Assembly: GCA_977017575.1 (NCBI GenBank)
Contig: CDRNVI010000023.1
Location: forward strand, 248,001 to 312,000
Source of the DNA: Paramoeba atlantica
Taxonomy: Eukaryota > Discosea
Direction of reading: 5' to 3'
Length of the DNA: 64,000 nucleotides
In this document: positions 19,326 to 30,030 of the stretch, one piece after another
How positions within the stretch are numbered: the stretch's first letter is position 1
Layout of the letters: each line of letters opens with the position of its first letter
Position numbers and translations under genes: made by a program
Notes under the pieces: generated by a model
Databases searched by the model: none
What the model saw: only the letters and a program-made list of their open reading frames with translations
What the model was told of the DNA's origin: nothing

Positions 19326-19931
19326 ACTAATTTTGGGAAAGTAACTAAAAAGGAAAGTAACTTTTTTAGCCATAAATAATGTGCCCCTCTTATTTTTCAC
19401 TTTTTGGCTTTTCATTCGACTACGGTTCCTTTCATTCGACTACCCCTCCCCACTTAATATGTGTCATTTTTTATGTCTCATTTTTTTCGATGAAAATTAC
19501 AAATCAAGAGTTGTAGCTCATCGTTGTAGTGTCATCGTCTCTACTTTCCGACACATATTTCGTACAAGGGAGCTTAGGGGGATTGCGGCACCACTTTGCC
19601 CTTCAATATTTTTCAGGTCTGCAAGTTCTCGATGTTTTCCGCTCATTTCAGCCCGTAAATTTATTCGTCTTAATTAATACGGCAACGTATGTTTTTACAG
19701 TTTCTTTCAACATCACGTCGCATCTTGTCTTTATGTCGCATCAGTCCTTCTTTACCGGCCTCAACCACGTCCGAAACAGCGGCTCCACACTCCTACAAGA
19801 CGCATATAGTAATCGACGCGTGTAGTAATCCGTAACCAAAATGTAGTAAATTACTACCGATCAAACATCATGTGGTAATTTCAACTCATCGAAAAAATAA
19901 TTTCTTTTTACTATTTTTTTCACAGGCTTCT
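19326..19931. other. Intergenic, AT-rich
   Basis: No domain is recognised in the open frames here. The final stretch, ACTATTTTTTTCACAG at about 19910-19925, is an acceptor-like tract 6 bases before the next ATG. Confidence 0.4.
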
Positions 19932-20663
19932 ATGGACGTGGCTCCTTCCGGCTACAAGTCTCGGGCCGCAAGAGTAGGAATAGCACATCTGCCTTCCGAA
20001 TTCGAACTCGCGCGACTTATCTCGGGCATTGAAAATCCGCATTCTTCGTGGAACACAGACACTTCGGCCTGCAAGTGGGAGGGAGTCGTGTGTAACGCAG
20101 ACGGGGAGGTAGTTGAAATACGGTGGCAAAAGCGGGCGTACGTGTCAATTATGCCAAAGCTGTCTGGAATATTGTTTTTCGAATATCTCCCCCATACACT
20201 TTCTGTGTTCGATGCATCAAACAACCAACTAACCGGAGAAATACCCTTTGAGCGTCTACGTGGGATTCAGACATTAAATCTCTCCGACAATTGCTATTGC
20301 AAAAGACTTGATTTAACCTCTCTTCCAGAGAGCATGACACACCTAAATTTAAGTAACAATGAATTTACAGGTGAAGTATCTCTCAGCGTACTCCCAGCGC
20401 AGTTGTACGAATTGTGTCTAAGTGGAAACTTGCTCACTGGGCTCCCAGACTTAACGGCATTACCCAAGAGCATGACGTTATTGTCTCTGGACCGAAACCA
20501 GTTCTCAGGTGTCGTTGACTTAACTCGACTCCCATCAACTCTGCGCAGTTTGCACCTCGCCGATAATCGAGACCTTTGTGGCTCATTTAAGAGTTCAGAT
20601 CTCCCGAAGAACGTCCGACACAGGATTTTTGCGTGGAATACTGATATCCGCGTTATCGGCTAA
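19932..20663 (+). CDS. Short LRR protein
   Basis: This 243-residue protein starts at the first ATG after the CACAG acceptor-like site at 19925. It carries KSRAARVGIAHLPSEFEL (the family motif is LPQEY), a cap with SSWNTDTSACKWEGVVC, and about seven LRRs, including ESMTHLNLSNNEFTG. The tail NTDIRVIG is typical of the family. It has no signal peptide or TM segment. Of the AT-rich members it has the clearest start. Confidence 0.87.
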   Translation: MDVAPSGYKSRAARVGIAHLPSEFELARLISGIENPHSSWNTDTSACKWEGVVCNADGEVVEIRWQKRAYVSIMPKLSGILFFEYLPHTLSVFDASNNQLTGEIPFERLRGIQTLNLSDNCYCKRLDLTSLPESMTHLNLSNNEFTGEVSLSVLPAQLYELCLSGNLLTGLPDLTALPKSMTLLSLDRNQFSGVVDLTRLPSTLRSLHLADNRDLCGSFKSSDLPKNVRHRIFAWNTDIRVIG

Positions 20664-20906
20664 TTCTTTATTAATAAAACATTATGAGTTAATTCATCAT
20701 TTATTACTGAATATCATTCAACGTAACCAACATGTGGAGCCTAGAGGGGTGATCTTCAAATCTCCTCGTTCCTGCCGTTTGGTTAAAAACCGCAGCACTA
20801 TGTAATGTACATGTGACAGTAGTTCAAAAGATTTTTTTCTATCACCTGTGAATTAGATTTTTCCTAGATTTCCTTAGTCTAAAATATCATCATTTGCTAT
20901 TATATA

Positions 20907-21934
20907 TTGTTTTTATCTTTCTTCAGTAGCGACACAGGTATTACTCGTCCTGCCAAAGTGCGAGGTGCTTTTCTCCCGCAGGAATACAGTATGGTACGAC
21001 TTATGTCAAATATTTCTAATCCCGACGAATCATGGACAACTGAAACGAGGGCATGTGAATGGAGTGTAGTAGACTGTGATGAAAATGAAAGGATGTACAT
21101 TGCCGTAGGTTCCACTGGGCTTTATGATAATGCGCATGATGATGTGGATAAGTATTCCGGTACATTCGCATGGATCCATATACCAGATATCACTCAATCT
21201 TTTGTGGTGAGGGACCAACCACGAATTACAGGCACGCTACCAATGTCGGACCTCCCTTCTCTACTTCATTTTTTTCAAATAATACGTTGTAATCTTTTTG
21301 GTCCCATCGATCTAACAGTGCTACCTCCTTCTCTAACGTATGTAAATCTCAGAGGAAATCAGTTTAGCGGCACGCTGGAGTTCACGTCCCTCCCTAAAAA
21401 TCTATCTCGTCTAATTTTGAGCCGGAATGGATGGGAGTGACGTGTGATACAAACGAAAATGTAAAGGATATTATGATAGCATTTTACCGGGGGCTTTTTG
21501 AAAGCGATGATGTGGAATATTCCGGTACTTTCGCGTGGATCCATATGCCACGTACTACTCAGTCTTTCTCTGTAACTTGTCGAAGAGGAGTTACCGAAAC
21601 ACTACCTATCGCGGATCTTCCTACCCTACTTGTTCGACTTCGAGTTGAATATTGTAATCTTTTTGGTCCCATCGATCTAACCGCGCTACCTCCTTCTCTA
21701 ACGTATGTAAATCTCGCAGGAAACCAGTTTAGCGGCACGCTGCAGTTCACATCCCTCCCCGAAAATCTAACTTATCTAATATTGAGTGATAATCGGTTTG
21801 AAGGCCTGGTAAATTTTTCAAGATTAGTTACTCAACCCAGTCATATTGATCTCAGTGGAAATCAGCTACATGCTACATCTCACATTCCGCCGTTTGTTCT
21901 TTTAAAAAAATTAAATCAGACCCTCCCAATATGA
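20907..21934 (+). pseudogene. Fusion of two LRR genes
   Basis: The first part (to 21440) has KVRGAFLPQEYSM, a degenerate cap with TRACEWSVVDC and three LRRs. It ends in LILSRNGWE and a stop. The second part opens in another frame at a cap half, EWMGVTCDTNENV, and repeats closely similar LRRs (TYVNLAGNQFSGTLQF against TYVNLRGNQFSGTLEF). The join lies in GGAATGGATGGGAG at about 21423-21436, where an LRR codon run for RNG meets the EW of a cap. The codon aligned with relatives' ATG (46209, 50508) is TTG here. This is most likely an unequal-recombination product. Confidence 0.8.
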
Positions 21935-22225
21935 TACTTCCCTATAGTACCCCCCAGTAAGAGAGATAACGCCTTTTAGGTTGACCTATACAGTAAGATT
22001 AATGGAAGGAGGTATTCTAAAGGCCTTAGTGGCACTTATTATACATTCTACCCAGGAGGTACATTAGGTGTCCCTAGGTACAATAGCCCGGACAGTGGTC
22101 TAGCCCCATTTTCTATACCATGTACTCTTGTTCCCGTGCAGCCACTTGTATCGCACATTTCCTGTTTCCTTTTGATCTTTTACCCTAAATTATAGACACA
22201 CACCCCTGGCCTCTGCTCTTCCTCC
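21935..22225. other. Intergenic
   Basis: Nothing is recognised apart from pyrimidine-rich sequence before the next ATG. Confidence 0.4.
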
Positions 22226-23137
22226 ATGCACTCTTTTCCTCAATTTCACGCCGCGGACCCCGCCGCCGCGTCCCCTCTCCCCCGCACCTCCAAGGTCCAC
22301 GCGTCTACCCTCCCCGTGGAACTGCAACTGCTGCGTTTCCTCGAGGGCCTTACGCACCTACGGGAGGGCTGGAACCCCCACACCCCGGGGTGTTCATGGG
22401 AAGGGGTCACGTGCGACGGCAACGGGGTGCTACGTCGTGTCGCGTGGCTGGGAAAGGGTCTCCGCGGGACCCTCTCCTGGGCCCACACCCCTCCCACGCT
22501 CGAGGTGCTGAACCTCGGAAGCTCCGTGGGGAACGAAATTCGGGGAGAAATCCCCACGGCGTGTCTCCCTGCCTCGCTGCAGGCCTTTCGTGTCTCCCAC
22601 AACGCGTTCTCGGGACCGCTGGAGTGGGCCTCCCTCCCCCCGGGGTTGCACCGACTCGAGGGGATGCACAACCGCTTCGGCGGTCCCCTGGACTTGAGCG
22701 CACTGCCTCGGGATTTGGTACAGCTCAACGTTGGGGGAAATCACTTTGCGGGTCCCATTGGTCTGACCTCACTGCCCCCTACGCTGGTGGAAACGTATCT
22801 ACCGCGTAATCTTTTAAACGGGTCTGTTTATCTACAGGAGCTTCCTGGGAGGCTTCAAGCCCTTCATTTGGGTCATAATTTTTTTGACGGGGGGATCGAC
22901 CTCTCGGGTCTTCCCCCGTCGCTTCGTGTGCTGCGGTTAAATGACAACCGTCTTAGTGGATGCCCCGACGTATCCCGTGTTTCGCCGTCGCTTGTTTTTT
23001 TACATTTGCAAAATAATAAATTTTCTGGAATATTGGACTGTAGAAATCTTCCTACGAATTTACACCGTGTCTGGGTGAAAGGGAATGCCTTTGATGGCCA
23101 TCAGCCAGAAGTACTACCTGAGGCGGTGGATTGGTAG
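22226..23137 (+). CDS. GC-rich LRR protein
   Basis: This 303-residue member is GC-rich where the other small members are AT-rich. It keeps the family plan: RTSKVHASTLPVELQLL, a cap with GWNPHTPGCSWEGVTC, and nine or so LRRs (PPGLHRLEGMHNRFGG, PPSLRVLRLNDNRLSG). Third positions run from C-rich at the 5' end through G-rich to clearly A/T-rich in the last 200 bases, so composition changes smoothly along one gene. It has no convincing signal peptide. It may be the member under conserved-gene-like composition pressure. Confidence 0.87.
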   Translation: MHSFPQFHAADPAAASPLPRTSKVHASTLPVELQLLRFLEGLTHLREGWNPHTPGCSWEGVTCDGNGVLRRVAWLGKGLRGTLSWAHTPPTLEVLNLGSSVGNEIRGEIPTACLPASLQAFRVSHNAFSGPLEWASLPPGLHRLEGMHNRFGGPLDLSALPRDLVQLNVGGNHFAGPIGLTSLPPTLVETYLPRNLLNGSVYLQELPGRLQALHLGHNFFDGGIDLSGLPPSLRVLRLNDNRLSGCPDVSRVSPSLVFLHLQNNKFSGILDCRNLPTNLHRVWVKGNAFDGHQPEVLPEAVDW

Positions 23138-23529
23138 GTAGGGCAAGGGGTAATACTGTCCTTTGTGAATAGCTGTGGGTAGAGGAGTTTTCGTTTCTGA
23201 TCATCGCTAGAAGCATCAGAGTCCTCTATTTCGCTGTAGACACGAAGCTGTGGTGATGTTCTGTGATGATGAAATGACGGCGTGTTTGTGTCAGATGAGT
23301 GCCTTATATTGGTAGGGACTAATTTTTGAATTATTATTATTATCCCTACCCCACGTGTGAAAGAAGCATTTGCCGTAACCCTTAATAGAAGAAAGGTAAT
23401 TTTCGGGCGCAAAGGGGTCTTTCTTTGCCGGAAAAGTGGGTGGTTAGAGTCGCATTCTCTTTCGCTGTGTCAGCGACTTTCTCTCTCTCTCTCTCTAAAA
23501 GCGACATCTTTTTGGTGTGCAGGAAAATT
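23138..23529. other. Intergenic with a repeat fragment
   Basis: Bases 23390-23475 match 12745-12830 (see there). A short CT microsatellite follows at about 23479-23498. No gene is seen. Confidence 0.45.
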
Positions 23530-23620
23530 GCTTTTTATTGCACCGTACCTTACCTATCTCAGTCTCTAAAGCAATAACTATAATAATAATTGTACTTGCA
23601 ATAACTTTTGTTTTATTTCC

Positions 23621-24076
23621 ATGTTCGCTTGCAGCTCCAGATATTGTTTTGTGAACGCATACTCTCTCTTCGTCAAAGATCATCGTTTGGATATTAGAAA
23701 AAAATATCCACACTTTTCATTTTGTGAAGTAGGTAAGCAAATAGCGAAATTGTATCGCGCTCTTTCAGAAGTTCGCCATGCAGAGTACGTAAAAAAGGCT
23801 GCAAACCTCAACTCTATTGAGAAGGAAAAAATTAGAGAGGGAGCTTTGATACCAAAGCAACCCAAAAACAGTAGATCGCGCATAAAATCTGAACTGTATA
23901 AAAGTAATCCCTACATGCTGTTTGCCAAGGATGTCAAGGCAACTTTATCCGGCACAACCAGTCTAGGCGAAAGAGGAAAAAAGGTTGGACAACTATGGCT
24001 AGCCCTTCCTAAGGAACGAAGGGATTTCTATAAACGAAAAAGTGCTCTATTGCAGAAATCCATTAAAAAACGTTAG
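23621..24076 (+). CDS. Protein with two HMG boxes (gene 1)
   Basis: This 151-residue protein contains two HMG-box-like segments: about 12-62 (NAYSLFVKDHRLDIRKKYP, IAKLYRALSEVRHAEYVKKA) and about 95-145 (NPYMLFAKDVK, VGQLWLALPKERRDFYKRK). Tandem HMG boxes bend DNA without strong sequence preference, as in HMGB and mitochondrial TFAM. No acidic tail is present. The ATG at 23621 sits inside GTTCGCTTGCAG-like acceptor sequence and is ACG in the other copy, so the true start may be supplied by splicing. A second, related gene follows 376 bases downstream. Confidence 0.8.
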   Translation: MFACSSRYCFVNAYSLFVKDHRLDIRKKYPHFSFCEVGKQIAKLYRALSEVRHAEYVKKAANLNSIEKEKIREGALIPKQPKNSRSRIKSELYKSNPYMLFAKDVKATLSGTTSLGERGKKVGQLWLALPKERRDFYKRKSALLQKSIKKR

Positions 24077-24452
24077 AAGAAAAGGGAAAATAGGTTAGAA
24101 TAGGGATTTATAACACGGAAATACAATTTTTTAAGGCAACATATGAAATGAAATTTCGCGAGAAACTTATAACTATGGGTAGCCAAGTATCGAATCTTTG
24201 CACCAGGGGACTCCTACGAAATCATGTTTCCGAAACGTTGCCTGTACTGTTTAGTATACTACAAGGAGCACTTACGCGTTCAAATGCAGGTGATGCTTCC
24301 CTTCTATACAGGTGCTCAGCAGATGTATCAATCTTTTTAAAATATTGATCCAGTATTAACGTTTTGCACTGAACTTTTCTTTCGCCATCTATTATTGCAT
24401 TTTTTCATTATCTTGAAACTTACTGACTTTCTATTTCACCACTCCACTCACT

Positions 24453-24854
24453 ATGCTTTTCCGTAGCCTAGGACTGCGTATGAACGCCTACATGGTGTTT
24501 AGCAAAGAAACCCGACAAAAAGTTATCGCTAGCAACCCTGGCATTCGATTCGGTCAGATTGGAAAAACCTTGGGAAAGATGTACAGAGATCTCTCTAAAG
24601 AGCAAATAGCAGCGTACGAGCAGAAGGCCAAAAGCCTGACACCCCCTAAAAAGATTTCGAAAGCCAAAAACCCGGGACGTTCCAAACGGGGTACTGCGAA
24701 TCCCTTTATGATATTCGTAAAAGCGAATCAGGAGAAAGTTCCGAAAACTCTAAAGCCGGTCCAGCGAGCAAAGGAACTTGGAAAACTGTGGCGCGCTCTA
24801 CCTGAGGCGGAGAAAGCTTCGTATTTTCGTAAGAGCAAAGAAATGACTTCTTAG
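24453..24854 (+). CDS. Protein with two HMG boxes (gene 2)
   Basis: This 133-residue protein has HMG boxes at about 9-60 (MNAYMVFSKETRQKV, LGKMYRDLSKEQIAAYEQKA) and about 80-130 (NPFMIFVKANQEK, LGKLWRALPEAEKASYFRK), joined by a basic linker. It resembles gene 1 in size and layout and is its likely tandem paralogue. The protein encoded at 33597-33998 is identical. DNA bending or packaging is the likely role, in nucleus or organelle. An alternative start is the Met at residue 10. Confidence 0.82.
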   Translation: MLFRSLGLRMNAYMVFSKETRQKVIASNPGIRFGQIGKTLGKMYRDLSKEQIAAYEQKAKSLTPPKKISKAKNPGRSKRGTANPFMIFVKANQEKVPKTLKPVQRAKELGKLWRALPEAEKASYFRKSKEMTS

Positions 24855-25299
24855 GGTAGAATTCAAGACATACACTTTTTCAAGCAATACGAAATACAGA
24901 AAAATTAAACGGGATATACAATCATTTTCTAGATGAGTTTTTTCTTACTTTTTTTGTTCTGATCATTGACACGATTTCTATTTTGTTTTATTACCTCTGA
25001 GCTTAACGCATTGAAAGCGCTTGTAAGTGATTCGTAAAACAAGTTTTAAATATTTGTGGATATGCTTCGCCTAGAAATTTCAGTCAAAACATAGATTACA
25101 AATTTTTACTCAGCACATCAGTTCAATGTTAGGTTTTCAATAAAATAATTTTCATATAAATATTCTCTTATTCCTTCATTTGAATTTCCTTAAAAGTATA
25201 AATCGCCCAAAGAAAGTACGAATCGTTCAGATAAAATGGATAAAAGCTCGTCATTCAGTAAAAACTTATTTGTCTAAGTTCTTTGCTTAACTTTGTCGT

Positions 25300-27264
25300 T
25301 TAATTGCTTTCTTGGTCAAACGTCCACCAAGATTCCGGAAAAGTTTTGTCGTCGCTCGATGCTTCGGGTGCATGTATAGGTTCGTCAGGTTTCTTTTTGC
25401 CAAGGACAAACCCCCAGTTATCAAGACGAGAACGACTCAGAGAGGACCCAGTAGCGGCCTGTAGGCTTTTCTTGAAAGACTCTTCAATATTCTCTGTCGT
25501 AGTAGCCACGTTTTCCGGTTCAATACTAGAAGGAACAAAAGAGTAGTTCTTCAGAGTCTTTGATCGTAACTTGGCTAGGGTAGGGTTAGTGTACCCGAGA
25601 TGTTCAAATTGTTTTTTCACATCCATGTTTTCAACTGTTTTGGCGTGAGCTCTTGCTACGATGCTGTGTACCCATTGTCGCTTTTGCGCTGAAGTACGTG
25701 GTAAATTGTGTTCTGATTGCCACAGTTTCTCATGTTGATTGTAATGCGAAGCGTAATACACGTCGATCCATTGAATCCAGGATGTACACCCGGCGGGGAA
25801 AACAGCAGGGTAGCAGTGAGCGCTTTTGAGAAAGGAATCCAACACTTGTTGTGTAACATATGAGCGGCAGGAATCTGAAATAAGTAATGATGGATGGGCA
25901 GTTTCTTCGAAAAGTTGCTTTTTTAAGTACGGAACATATGCAGAAAGAAAGAATTCAGTGTTTGCAACACCTTTTGGCGTGAAGGCTCGACCGGTACGAG
26001 GATCAAAACTTTCTTTTTGCATAATTACACCCTTTGCCTTCCATAAGATCATTGGCTTCAAGAAGAAGTGGGCAACAGAATTGAAATTTTCATCGATCTC
26101 AACAACAGCTCCGCTGATGAGAGTCGCGCACCTCTTGCTGTCATTTGGGTTAACTTTTACGACGACATCGGGGTCACCTCGAACAGCAACTGTCTTGAGC
26201 GCGCTCATTGTTCCACGAACAGAAATGGGAATTTCATCGAAGTTTATAACACGCCGAAAAAGTTTTGTCTGTAGAGAGCGATGGATGAACTCATGAAATT
26301 TTTGAACCTTGGATAAAATTTCGTCAGGAGTCATTTTTGTCTGTCGTTTTACCAGTTGAAGACTTAAATGTGCGCTTCGAAGAAATCGAGAAACCCAAGT
26401 TTAGCTCACCGTGGTGATTGTTTCGTTTTGTGCTTGTACAGGGTGTTCGGACAAGTATAAGTGAGCTTGATTCATAATAGTTGAGAACGTGACCAAACCA
26501 AATGCGTTTCGCGCTCCTCGTATAAAAGCATTTAAATGCTTTTTCAAATCCTCTAGAGGGTGATTCTTTCTATGTGGTGTTCTCATGTCTGTCTCTGCAC
26601 TCACTTTTCCCCATTCAATCAATTGAAGCTTGGTACATAAGCGGTACTTATTTTTAGCCCACTTGTTTCGAATGTATTCGTTAAGCTTCGGAAGAAGGCC
26701 GTATTTTGACTCACCTTCCGGCAAAGTCATATAATACGCATAAACGCAACGTTTTACTTCTGCTGGCACGTCCACACGGTATCCGCGATCTTTATTTTCT
26801 GATTTGGGTCTGCATGCACGGTAGTTATCTTTGACACGACGTCGTTTATGTCCAATGACATCGGGTGTGCTTGCACTATCAGAGGCGATCTCATTCTTAG
26901 GTATGCAAGGGTTAAGTGGGCTTCCTGGATAATGCACGCCATCAACGTGATCTATAGATCCTTCCTCAAGGTCACTCATTTTCTCTAGGTCGCTGCTTTC
27001 TTCACAAAGCAACCCTTCACGGATAGAGTAGGTATCGAGATTGCTCATATCTTCTTCGACTCCAAGTTCATCTACGGCACCTTCGTCCCCTTTCAGTGAT
27101 ACACATTCTTCGTCTGTGTCCACCGCTTGTACAAAATCAGAGGTTTGTTCCCGATGCCGAATAGCCCCTTCTTTAAATAAATTATCCATCCGAAAAGGGA
27201 AATGCAATAATAATCCGAGATACAATAATAATCCGAAAGTGCAATAATAATGTGTAAAATGCAA
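25300..27264 (-). pseudogene. pogo/Tc5-like transposase gene with one in-frame stop
   Basis: Reading leftward from 27264, an acidic N-terminus leads to a CENP-B/Tc5-type DNA-binding region (KYGLLPKLNEYIRNKWA, FSTIMNQAHLYL). After a TAA at 26401-26403 the same frame continues with TWVSRFLRSAHLSLQLVKR, which is the typical second half of that domain, and then the DDE_1 catalytic core: NFDEIPIS, LLISDSCRSYV and SWIQWIDVYYASHYN. The frame ends at 25300. The core looks well preserved, so this is a DNA transposase disabled by a single stop, unless the stop is read through or removed from the transcript. No terminal repeats were identified. Confidence 0.75.
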
Positions 27265-27365
27265 TTATAATCCGAAAGTGCATTAATAATCCAAAATGCA
27301 ATAATAATCCGAAAGTGCATTAATAATCCAAAATGCAATAATAATCCAAAAAGCAATAATAATAC
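27202..27365. repeat. About 19-bp tandem repeat, AATAATAATCC type
   Basis: Eight or so units of GCAATAATAATCCGAAAGT and close variants (GCATTAATAATCCAAAAT) lie just upstream, in transcription sense, of the pogo-like gene's first Met. They overlap the upstream end of its open frame. Confidence 0.8.
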
Positions 27366-27427
27366 GCACCCCCGTTTAACTGTTTTTCTCCTTCAATGTC
27401 TGCAGCTCCGACTAATTTCGCATGCTT

Positions 27428-28174
27428 TCAGAGGATTTTTTTTCGCACCGAACCCGCGACCCGCAGCCCCTCTATTGTCCATGTAACACATTGCGCAAAG
27501 TATGGAGCCCGGGAAAACCCCATGGGCAATACCTTTAGAGAGAAAACTTTACCTGCACATAATATAGAAACAAAATTTTCTATTCCCCTGGGAAATGCAA
27601 TTTGGTGAAACTCATGTCTCATATCTGCACTTAACATGTACCCGTGCGGAAAGCATGATATAGCACATCTCACCTCTGACAAGGTAGGCAGGTTCACACA
27701 TAACGGTTTTTTGCATAGTACGTTTAATGCAGTTCCATCAAAAATGCTGCGTGACGCAGTATTATTCTTTGGGACCTCGAAATAGCGGAGAAACACGCGA
27801 GCACAATTGTGTGGATTTCTGATTTCCTCTAGCACTCTGCTTTTTACCAGTTCGTGCAGATGGTCCAACCATTTTCTTTCTGAGTATGAGCCATGACGAC
27901 TTTTAATAGATTCCAGGCCCACCATTTCTCGGAAAGAGGACGCGTCTTGGAGCGCTCCCAAACTTTCTGTTGCCCACTGAAGATCCATGTTGCTACCTAC
28001 ATTTTTGAGATACCGTAAGCTAATGATTCCTGCTACATTTATTGGATCAAGCGGCAGCATCTGCGTCGCCCGAATTTTCGAAAACAAGGTTCGCGACGTA
28101 GCGTAACCACCTTCGTCCAGTGGCTCCATTTCAAGGAAATCTGCTCCGTTCATTATAGATTTATTTTGTGGCAT
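27428..28174 (-). mobile_element. Retroelement fossil: partial reverse transcriptase
   Basis: The minus strand carries part of a reverse-transcriptase domain, recognised by VPKNNTASRSIFDGTALN, LSADMRHEFHQI and LPMGFSRAPYFAQ. The wording is closest to DIRS/Ngaro/VIPER-like or other LTR-kin polymerases. The copy is partial and broken and is interpreted as an old remnant. A possible recombinase part lies at 30719-31514 on the same strand, separated by inserted DNA transposons. Confidence 0.6.
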
Positions 28175-28383
28175 TCGTGATAAGGCTGCTATTCAGAAAA
28201 CTGTATGTCGGCTTCTTGGAATACAAGAAACCTTTTTTTTTATCAGTATGATGTACGGGAACATTTTTTTTGTGAGCTTCTTAGAAGCCACCGTGCGTAT
28301 TACTTTGTCATAAGAAATTAAGAATTATTCAAAGGGTAGATCCCGTAGCATATTTATAACATTATGATTTAATAAATCCCATC
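28175..28383. other. Flank between retroelement fossil and hAT-like element
   Basis: The sequence is AT-rich with no recognised feature, apart from the probable left target duplication AATCCCAT at 28376-28383. Confidence 0.4.
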
Positions 28384-28570
28384 AGGGTTCGCAGAAACTA
28401 TAAAACTATCAATGTAGTACTATATAGTTACTATAAACTTTTTTCGAAAACTATAAAAAGCTATATTTTTTTGCTTCACATTTTAAGCACTCCGAAGCTC
28501 ACCAACACGCCATAAATACACGGCGAATTCATTTGTGTACGATTCTTCTAATTTTTAAACCCGAAAATTG

Positions 28571-28711
28571 ATGCCCGAAATTAAAGTTACGAGGGGTAGT
28601 TTCTGCAAAGATTATTTTATTGAACTGCTGCACACGGAGGGAAGTAAACAAGCGGTTGAATGTAACTTGTGTCAGGAGGTGACGTACCCCAGTCCCATCG
28701 CGTGGCCTTGA
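28571..28711 (+). pseudogene. BED-like N-terminal scrap of a hAT transposase
   Basis: A 46-codon frame starting at an ATG reads VTRGSFCKDYFIELL, then AVECNLCQEVTYPS. An aromatic-rich lead and a CNLC pair are the opening of a BED zinc finger. The His pair and the rest of the transposase are missing after the stop. Its position just inside the left end fits a hAT N-terminus. Confidence 0.5.
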
Positions 28712-29021
28712 CAGATTGCCTTGTGCGAATCTTGCGTCCCGAACATCTCACTGCATCGCTGCCGCCGCGCGTTGGCTGGAGCCACCGACGTTATGTCTTG
28801 GGACTGAATAACTGCTGCTCACAATTCTATGAGTGTGAATAAATACAATCATATGAGTCTGAATAAATTACGCGGTGTGTTGTCGAGTGGAGAGTTTGTA
28901 CTTCCTATCGTCACTCCTTTCGCATGCGTTTCATTGCTATTTCCGAGGAGATGACACACTAGTTGATGATATTTTTCGGCGCTGATGGAATCGCGGGGAA
29001 GAGGGAGGATGTTTCGATAGC

Positions 29022-29803
29022 TACAGTGGTTTCAGTTGATCTTGGCCCCCCCCCTCGGAATTTTGATTTTTTTTATCCTTTTTTGCTGATCTTTGCAGCA
29101 TTGGAGAGATCTTGTTCCCCTAGCGAAGAGCTTTGCCACCTTTTTTTCATAGAGACCCCCTGATGCCCCCTGGGTGACCCGAAAGTTGACCAAAATAAAA
29201 AAAATGATAGTTTTTTACCATATCAAAAATGAAACAAAAAAGGGAATTTGTGTCCAAAAGTTAACTCTGAAGGAAAAGAACTAGTATCCGGAATGGCCTC
29301 CATTGTTTTGCAACACTTTTTGAAGTCTATTTGGGACTGAATCAATTGTGCTGCACACTTTATGTTTTTCTTGAGGACTTTGTGGGGTATTGGGGGGTTG
29401 TCTTCTCTTTTGTCATTCCATCCTTGTACGTACTCCTCCTGCTTGGGGTTAGAGGGTCTGGTCTGCATAATGTAGAGGTGTTGACTATATTAAATTAAGC
29501 GATAGGGATGGTACTAGACATGGAGCTTTCAAATTATCAATTTAGAACACTATTACTCGTACTTACATGTGTAAAATGTACAGAAAATCGGGAAAATGTA
29601 GCAAAAAATGGTTGTGTACACAGAAAACGTCCAAAAAAACAGTGTTTTTTGGACCCAGGGGTCACCAGGGGGTCTCTATGAAAAAAAGGCGTCAAAGCTC
29701 TTCGTTAGGGGAACGAGATCTCTGCAATGCTGCAAAGTTCAGCAAAAAAGGATAAAAAAAATCAAAATTCCGAGGGGGGGCAAGATCAACTGAAACCACT
29801 GTA
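29022..29803 (-). mobile_element. Tc1/mariner element with 165-bp inverted ends
   Basis: Both ends begin TACAGTGGTTTCAGTTGATC and stay paired for about 165 bases, through CTCGGAATTTTGATTTTTTT and CATAGAGACCCCCTG. TA borders both sides. The minus-strand frame at 29223-29468 ends IDFKKCCKTMEAIPDTSSF, loosely like the C-terminus of a Tc1 transposase. The catalytic region is absent, so the element is internally deleted. Confidence 0.7.
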
Positions 29804-30030
29804 TGTAACCCAGGATAAAGTGGACGAGGGAGGTTCTAAAAGCACCTTTAAACCACCACAAAAATGGAATGATATCTCCCGGTTTGTAAAGGATTCCAAC
29901 GTGCCAAAAGAATCTTTAAGGAAATTAAGAATCTTTAAGAATCTTTCTCTCTACATACCCTTCCATTTTTATGGTGGTTTGCCAAAGGTGCTTTTAGTAT
30001 CTCCCTCGTCCACTTTAGCTTGGGTTACAT
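29803..30030. mobile_element. Foldback MITE
   Basis: Arms of about 65 bases, starting ATGTAACCCAGGATAAAG and ending CTTTAGCTTGGGTTACAT, are inverted repeats around a 95-base centre that contains AAGAATCTTTAAG. The left arm begins at the TA used by the neighbouring mariner element, so the mariner probably inserted at this element's edge. Confidence 0.7.

Larger units (their letters stand above)
23530..25192 (+). repeat. 1.66-kb duplicated unit with two HMG genes, copy 1
   Basis: This unit recurs at 32676-34336 in the same orientation. Identity runs from GCTTTTTATTGCACC to TTCATTTGAMTTTCCTTA and includes the spacer between the genes and the 3' flank. Differences are concentrated in the first gene. 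Confidence 0.92.

Noticed and set aside
27202-27365. A CRISPR-like array
   Set aside because: The units are contiguous variants without unique spacers, in a eukaryotic sequence; it is a simple tandem repeat.
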